Of a DNA stretch of 64,000 bases, positions 61,319 through 64,000 are shown piece after piece. The notes under the pieces were generated by a model. That model was not told the DNA's origin. It did no database searches and saw only the letters and a list, made by a program, of their open reading frames with translations. Within the stretch, counting starts at the first letter, position 1. Each line of letters opens with the position of its first letter. The stretch is from positions 21,342 to 85,341 of the forward strand of contig NZ_NXLL01000005.1 of NCBI RefSeq assembly GCF_003364115.1, given 5' to 3'. This DNA comes from Helicobacter sp. MIT 00-7814. Lineage in GTDB: Bacteria; Campylobacterota; Campylobacteria; Campylobacterales; Helicobacteraceae. The position numbers were made by a program, and so were the translations under genes.

Positions 61319-61914
61319 TTTTTAAGCGCTTTTTTTAGAAGTTTATCAAGCTCCGCGTCATAATATACATCGCGCAGATTCTCGATATATTCAAGCCCAA
61401 TATCGATGAAATCATTTTCCAAAAGCTGGCGCAAAAAGCTGTAAAACTCCTGCTTATTAGTAAAAATAATGCGCGTGCTAAACATCAAATCCTCAAACGC
61501 CTCTTTGAAATTTTCGCGCTTTTGCAAGGCGCGCAAAAAATCCTCATACAAAATGCCTTCCATCTCTTCCATTTTGTTTTGCTCGGCGTCTTTAAACATC
61601 GAAGAGAGAAAAAAAGTCGCTTTATCTAGGGATTCTAAAATCTCCAAAACCTGCGCGATCGCCTTTTGTTTGGTGGTTTTTGCAAGCAAAATTTGGTAAT
61701 AATCAAAAATATGCATCGCATGCTCTGGTAACTCAAGCGCGCTATCGCTTAGCAATAAGCCAATTTTTGCTTCTTTATTTTGAGGATTGAGCGCTAGGAT
61801 TTTTTCAAACTCGCTAAATGCGCGCTGATAGTCCTTTTGCGCGAAAAGCAAAAAGGCATTTTTCATAGCTTTGTTGATTGCATATCGTGAGTTTGTAGCG
61901 CTAAGCTTTTGCAT
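61312..61914 (-). CDS. TPR-like helical protein of unknown function (200 aa)
   Basis: A soluble all-helical protein. The segment KNAFLLFAQKDYQRAFSEFEKILALNPQNKEAKIGLLLSDSAL is a tetratricopeptide-type repeat; the rest is amphipathic helices. I use the ATG at 61914, with AAGGA 6 bp upstream, rather than the Met at 61956, which would overlap the NifU-like gene. It sits between a NifU-like gene and murE as in H. pylori. Probably a scaffold or assembly factor; no enzymatic motif. Confidence 0.8.
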   Translation of the reverse strand: MQKLSATNSRYAINKAMKNAFLLFAQKDYQRAFSEFEKILALNPQNKEAKIGLLLSDSALELPEHAMHIFDYYQILLAKTTKQKAIAQVLEILESLDKATFFLSSMFKDAEQNKMEEMEGILYEDFLRALQKRENFKEAFEDLMFSTRIIFTNKQEFYSFLRQLLENDFIDIGLEYIENLRDVYYDAELDKLLKKALKKC

Positions 61915-61927
61915 AGAAGTCCTTATT

Positions 61928-62209
61928 TCAGGGCTTTTCAAAGGGATTTGGCTCATTGTAGGGGATATTAATAAGCGCGATATCTGGGTGAATCTCCTCT
62001 TTCAAGCGGTTTTCAATGGCGTATTTAAGCGTCCTTGAGCTACTCGGGCAACCATGGCACGCGCCTTCCAAACGCACATACACCTGCGCGTTTTTAATAC
62101 CCAAAATGCTAATATCCCCACCATCTAAATGCAAAGTCGGGCGCACCTTTTGTATCACCAGCTCCACAGGGATTTGCAACTCTTCATCACTGAAAGGAAA
62201 GTTTTGCAT
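61928..62209 (-). CDS. NifU C-terminal-domain protein, Fe-S scaffold/carrier
   Basis: A 93-aa protein consisting of the NifU C-terminal (Nfu) domain: LHLDGGDISILGIKNAQVYVRLEGACHGCPSSSRTLKYAIE with the cluster-binding CxxC (Cys-His-Gly-Cys). It carries or transfers [4Fe-4S] clusters to apo-enzymes. The start has AAGGAATT upstream. A palindromic repeat lies 26 bp upstream of the ATG. First gene of the leftward nfu-TPR-murE set. Confidence 0.92.
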   Translation of the reverse strand: MQNFPFSDEELQIPVELVIQKVRPTLHLDGGDISILGIKNAQVYVRLEGACHGCPSSSRTLKYAIENRLKEEIHPDIALINIPYNEPNPFEKP

Positions 62210-62234
62210 GGGGTGAATTCCTTATATTCCTTAG

Positions 62235-62370
62235 ATTGTATCGTCTCGCGGGAGTGAATCCCGCTTCGCCTCCGCTCCAGCTTCGTTTCACTTCGCTTTC
62301 GCGCGCATATTCTACCTTGTTTTGATTGATAAGGTTACAAGATTCTCTAACGCCATTTGGTAGCTTGAGA
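62235..62370 (-). repeat. Short palindromic repeat, copy 5, upstream of the NifU-like gene
   Basis: In gene direction ends ACGATACAAT, 26 bp before the start codon at 62209. Stem GCGGGA/TCCCGC (62248-62253 with 62259-62264) around GTGAA: the same layout as the recG and M24 copies, but with a changed base pair. The central CTCCGCTCCAGCTTCGTTTC matches copies 1 and 4, and the distal GATTCTCTAACGCCATTTGG matches the recG copy, so this copy links the variants. Confidence 0.85.
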
Positions 62371-62481
62371 ATTTGGCTACTTTGCGACCGCTCGCAATAA
62401 AGCGTGGCAGCATGGCAATCCACCACAGATTCCAAAAATCCGCGAACTCCACGCATTGTATCTAAAAACACCAATTGCGCG

Positions 62482-62571
62482 TTAATCTTTTTTGAAAAAA
62501 TGGCGGTTTCTGTAAATAAGGAAAACAAGATACAGCACTAAAACGCTTGCTATGACGATTTTTTCTTCCAT
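62482..62571 (-). CDS. Possible 29-aa single-helix membrane protein
   Basis: A short ORF in the 384-bp gap between the NifU-like gene and pgk. The product MEEKIVIASVLVLYLVFLI then RNRHFFKKD has one strong transmembrane helix followed by a basic tail, typical of bacterial small membrane proteins. AAGGG lies 8 bp upstream of the ATG. It lies 22 bp downstream of pgk in the same direction. Real expression is uncertain; composition could also arise by chance. Confidence 0.4.
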   Translation of the reverse strand: MEEKIVIASVLVLYLVFLIYRNRHFFKKD

Positions 62572-62593
62572 TGCAAACCCTTATTGATGTAAA

Positions 62594-63808
62594 TTACTTC
62601 TTATCCAGCACTTCAAACGCCGGCAACACCTCGCCTTCCAAAAGCTCCAAACTCGCGCCACCGCCGGTTGAGATAAAGCTCATATTATCCCTTTCGCCTG
62701 CTTTATCAATCGCATCTGCTGTATCGCCTCCACCAATAAGGCTAAAGGCGTAAGTATCGCTCACCGCGTGCGCGAGGCTGAATGTCCCGCGTGAAAATGC
62801 GCCAATTTCGTAGATTCCAAGTGGTCCATTCCAAATGATAGTTTGAGAATCCCGCACCACCTCGCTAAAAAGCTTGCTCGTCGCAGGTCCCATATCCACA
62901 GCCATATAGCCCTCTGGAATGTCCTGTGCGGGCGTGATTTTGATATGTTCGTGCTTTTTGATATCATCCGTGCTTACGACATCCACAGGCAGATAGATTT
63001 TCACGCCCTTTTGCTTTGCAGTATCCAAAATCTTACGCGCCTCGCTTACCAAATCATCCTCCACAAGGGATTTTTGCATATCAAAACCGCGCGCTTTTAG
63101 GAAGGTATTACTCATCGCACCGCCAATGATGATTTTATCAATAGAATCTAGAATATTATAAAGCAGCGTGAGCTTTGAGCTTACCTTGCTTCCGCCAACG
63201 ATGAGTAGCACAGGTTTGAGCGGATTTGCCAAGGCTTTTGCAAAAGAATCTATCTCTTTTTTTAGCAACAATCCCGCAACTTTTTCTTTGACAAATTTCG
63301 CCACGCCATAAGTACTCGCATGCGCCCTGTGGCTCGTCCCAAACGCATCATTCACATACACATCGCATAGCTCGCCAAGTTTAGCGCTTAGCTCATCGCT
63401 ATTTTTTTCCTCGCCTTCATAGTAGCGGATATTTTCTAGCAAAATCACAGAGTTTGATCCAGTGAGCGTGCTTTGTAGTGTTTTGACAGATTCTATACTA
63501 TCAGCAAAGGCGACATCGCGCCCCAAAAGGCGCTCCACGCGCTTTAAAATGTGCTTGAGTGAAAACTCCGAGCTTCTGCCCTTTGGACGCCCAAGGTGGC
63601 TTACAAGTGTGATATTTTTTGCGCCATTATCGATGCAGTAGTTAATGGTTGGCAGCGCCTCGCGGATTCTCGTGTCATCTGAAATGTTAAAATCCTCATC
63701 TAATGGCACATTAAAATCCACGCGCACAAGCACGCGCTTATTTGCCACATCGATATCACGCACGCTTTTAACGCCTTGCATTGTTTCAATTCCTGCGATT
63801 TTGTTCAT
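62594..63808 (-). CDS. pgk: Phosphoglycerate kinase
   Basis: A 404-aa monomeric glycolytic/gluconeogenic enzyme transferring phosphate between 1,3-bisphosphoglycerate and ADP. Family blocks: KRVLVRVDFNVPLDED, LVSHLGRPKG, ENIRYYEGEEKN, VNDAFGTSHRAHAS, GGSKVSSK and the nucleotide-site GGGDTADA with STGGGASLELLEG. AAAGGAG precedes the ATG. In H. pylori pgk is next to gap; here gap is at 27204, so the pair has been separated. Confidence 0.97.
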   Translation of the reverse strand: MNKIAGIETMQGVKSVRDIDVANKRVLVRVDFNVPLDEDFNISDDTRIREALPTINYCIDNGAKNITLVSHLGRPKGRSSEFSLKHILKRVERLLGRDVAFADSIESVKTLQSTLTGSNSVILLENIRYYEGEEKNSDELSAKLGELCDVYVNDAFGTSHRAHASTYGVAKFVKEKVAGLLLKKEIDSFAKALANPLKPVLLIVGGSKVSSKLTLLYNILDSIDKIIIGGAMSNTFLKARGFDMQKSLVEDDLVSEARKILDTAKQKGVKIYLPVDVVSTDDIKKHEHIKITPAQDIPEGYMAVDMGPATSKLFSEVVRDSQTIIWNGPLGIYEIGAFSRGTFSLAHAVSDTYAFSLIGGGDTADAIDKAGERDNMSFISTGGGASLELLEGEVLPAFEVLDKK

Positions 63809-63940
63809 TTTGTCTCCTTTGTTTTGGTGTGTAGTTTTTAAATTTAGATTCTCAAAATAAATTAAAAAGTGGTAGATTCTCTTTTTTAGAATCTCTTAAT
63901 TTTGCCAAACCCCACTTAGTTTTTTAAAATGTATTTGTTC

Positions 63941-63991
63941 GATAAGGGGGAGGGGGCTTGAATTAGCAAGCTCGCTCCCCTCCCCCTTATC
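63941..63991. repeat. Hairpin related to the long repeats, at the window edge
   Basis: A 15-bp perfect inverted repeat GATAAGGGGGAGGGG / CCCCTCCCCCTTATC (63941-63955 with 63977-63991) whose loop, read on the minus strand, contains GCGAGCTTGCTAATTCAAG, like the GGGGAGCGACTTCGCAATTC hairpin in both long repeats. It is probably the start of a third copy in opposite orientation, cut by the window end. Confidence 0.65.
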
Positions 63992-64000
63992 AATCCCCCA

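Noticed and set aside
62187..62528. 113-codon open frame upstream of the NifU-like start
   Set aside because: It runs through the palindromic repeat and has no family resemblance or ribosome binding site; part of it is merely the translated repeat.
1..64000. CRISPR array, tRNA or rRNA genes, transposase, integrase or prophage genes
   Set aside because: None was recognised: no regularly spaced direct repeats, no cloverleaf with a TTC-loop pattern noticed in the gaps, and no matching protein families. Short RNAs without clear signatures could have been missed.

Overview
The window is chromosomal DNA of a Helicobacter-type campylobacterium, most likely an enterohepatic (non-gastric) species. 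Several gene blocks follow the order I recall from H. pylori: def/clpP/tig, hemB next to a sensor kinase, an M24 peptidase next to aroQ, rnr-holA-rpsF-ssb-rpsR, and murE next to a small TPR-like gene and a NifU-like gene. A Campylobacter-type major outer membrane porin and the chemotaxis adaptation genes cheR and cheB, which H. pylori lacks, argue against a gastric species. Promoters mostly show only a TATAAT-type -10 box. TTG and GTG starts are common, and AGAATCT/AGATTCT is conspicuously frequent.

Layout. 1-2 kb: a 3'-end fragment of a WecA-like gene, a small basic protein and an intact wecA. 2-8 kb: def, a degenerate GGDEF protein, clpP and tig on the minus strand, then fliI and galE on the plus strand. 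8-14 kb: a small Cys-rich lipoprotein, a tandem HD-domain protein, ppiB, a trypsin-fold pseudoprotease, a UPF0323 lipoprotein and a coiled-coil/pseudoreceiver protein. 14-18 kb: aspA, tilS, cysK and a 461-bp hairpin-rich repeat. 18-24.8 kb: a membrane protein, a DUF815-like ATPase, an outer-membrane protein with a poly-G tract in its promoter region, mnmA, marC, hemB and a sensor kinase without a neighbouring regulator. 24.9-30 kb: recG with repeat DNA inside it, gap and the porin gene. 30-35 kb: mnmD, a truncated haemoglobin, a Maf-type flagellin glycosylation protein, an M24 peptidase carrying repeat DNA, and aroQ. 35-43 kb: a tripartite RND efflux operon preceded by a PilM/N/O-like trio. 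43-54.5 kb: an LpxJ-like acyltransferase, priA, rpsR-ssb-rpsF, holA, rnr, a phosphoesterase, miaA, a class V aminotransferase and nusA. 54.7-59 kb: a glycosyltransferase, htrA, cheR and cheB. 59-64 kb: a second long hairpin-rich repeat, murE, a TPR-like gene, a NifU-like gene, pgk and the edge of a third repeat.

Most genes are housekeeping: protein maturation, cell wall precursors, tRNA modification, replication restart, haem and glycolysis. No tRNA, rRNA, CRISPR array, transposase or prophage was seen. The unusual content is non-coding and repetitive. One family (17621-18081, 59060-59685, fragment at 63941) is 460-620 bp long, has inverted ends, and contains stems that differ between copies but keep their base pairing. 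A second family of about 95-150 bp is palindromic. It lies just upstream of three genes and also inside two coding sequences (recG and the M24 peptidase) without breaking their frames, resembling the palindromic elements known from Rickettsia. All copies have the same orientation relative to transcription. A poly-G tract (phase variation), several catalytically degenerate proteins and low-complexity inserts in core enzymes complete the picture.
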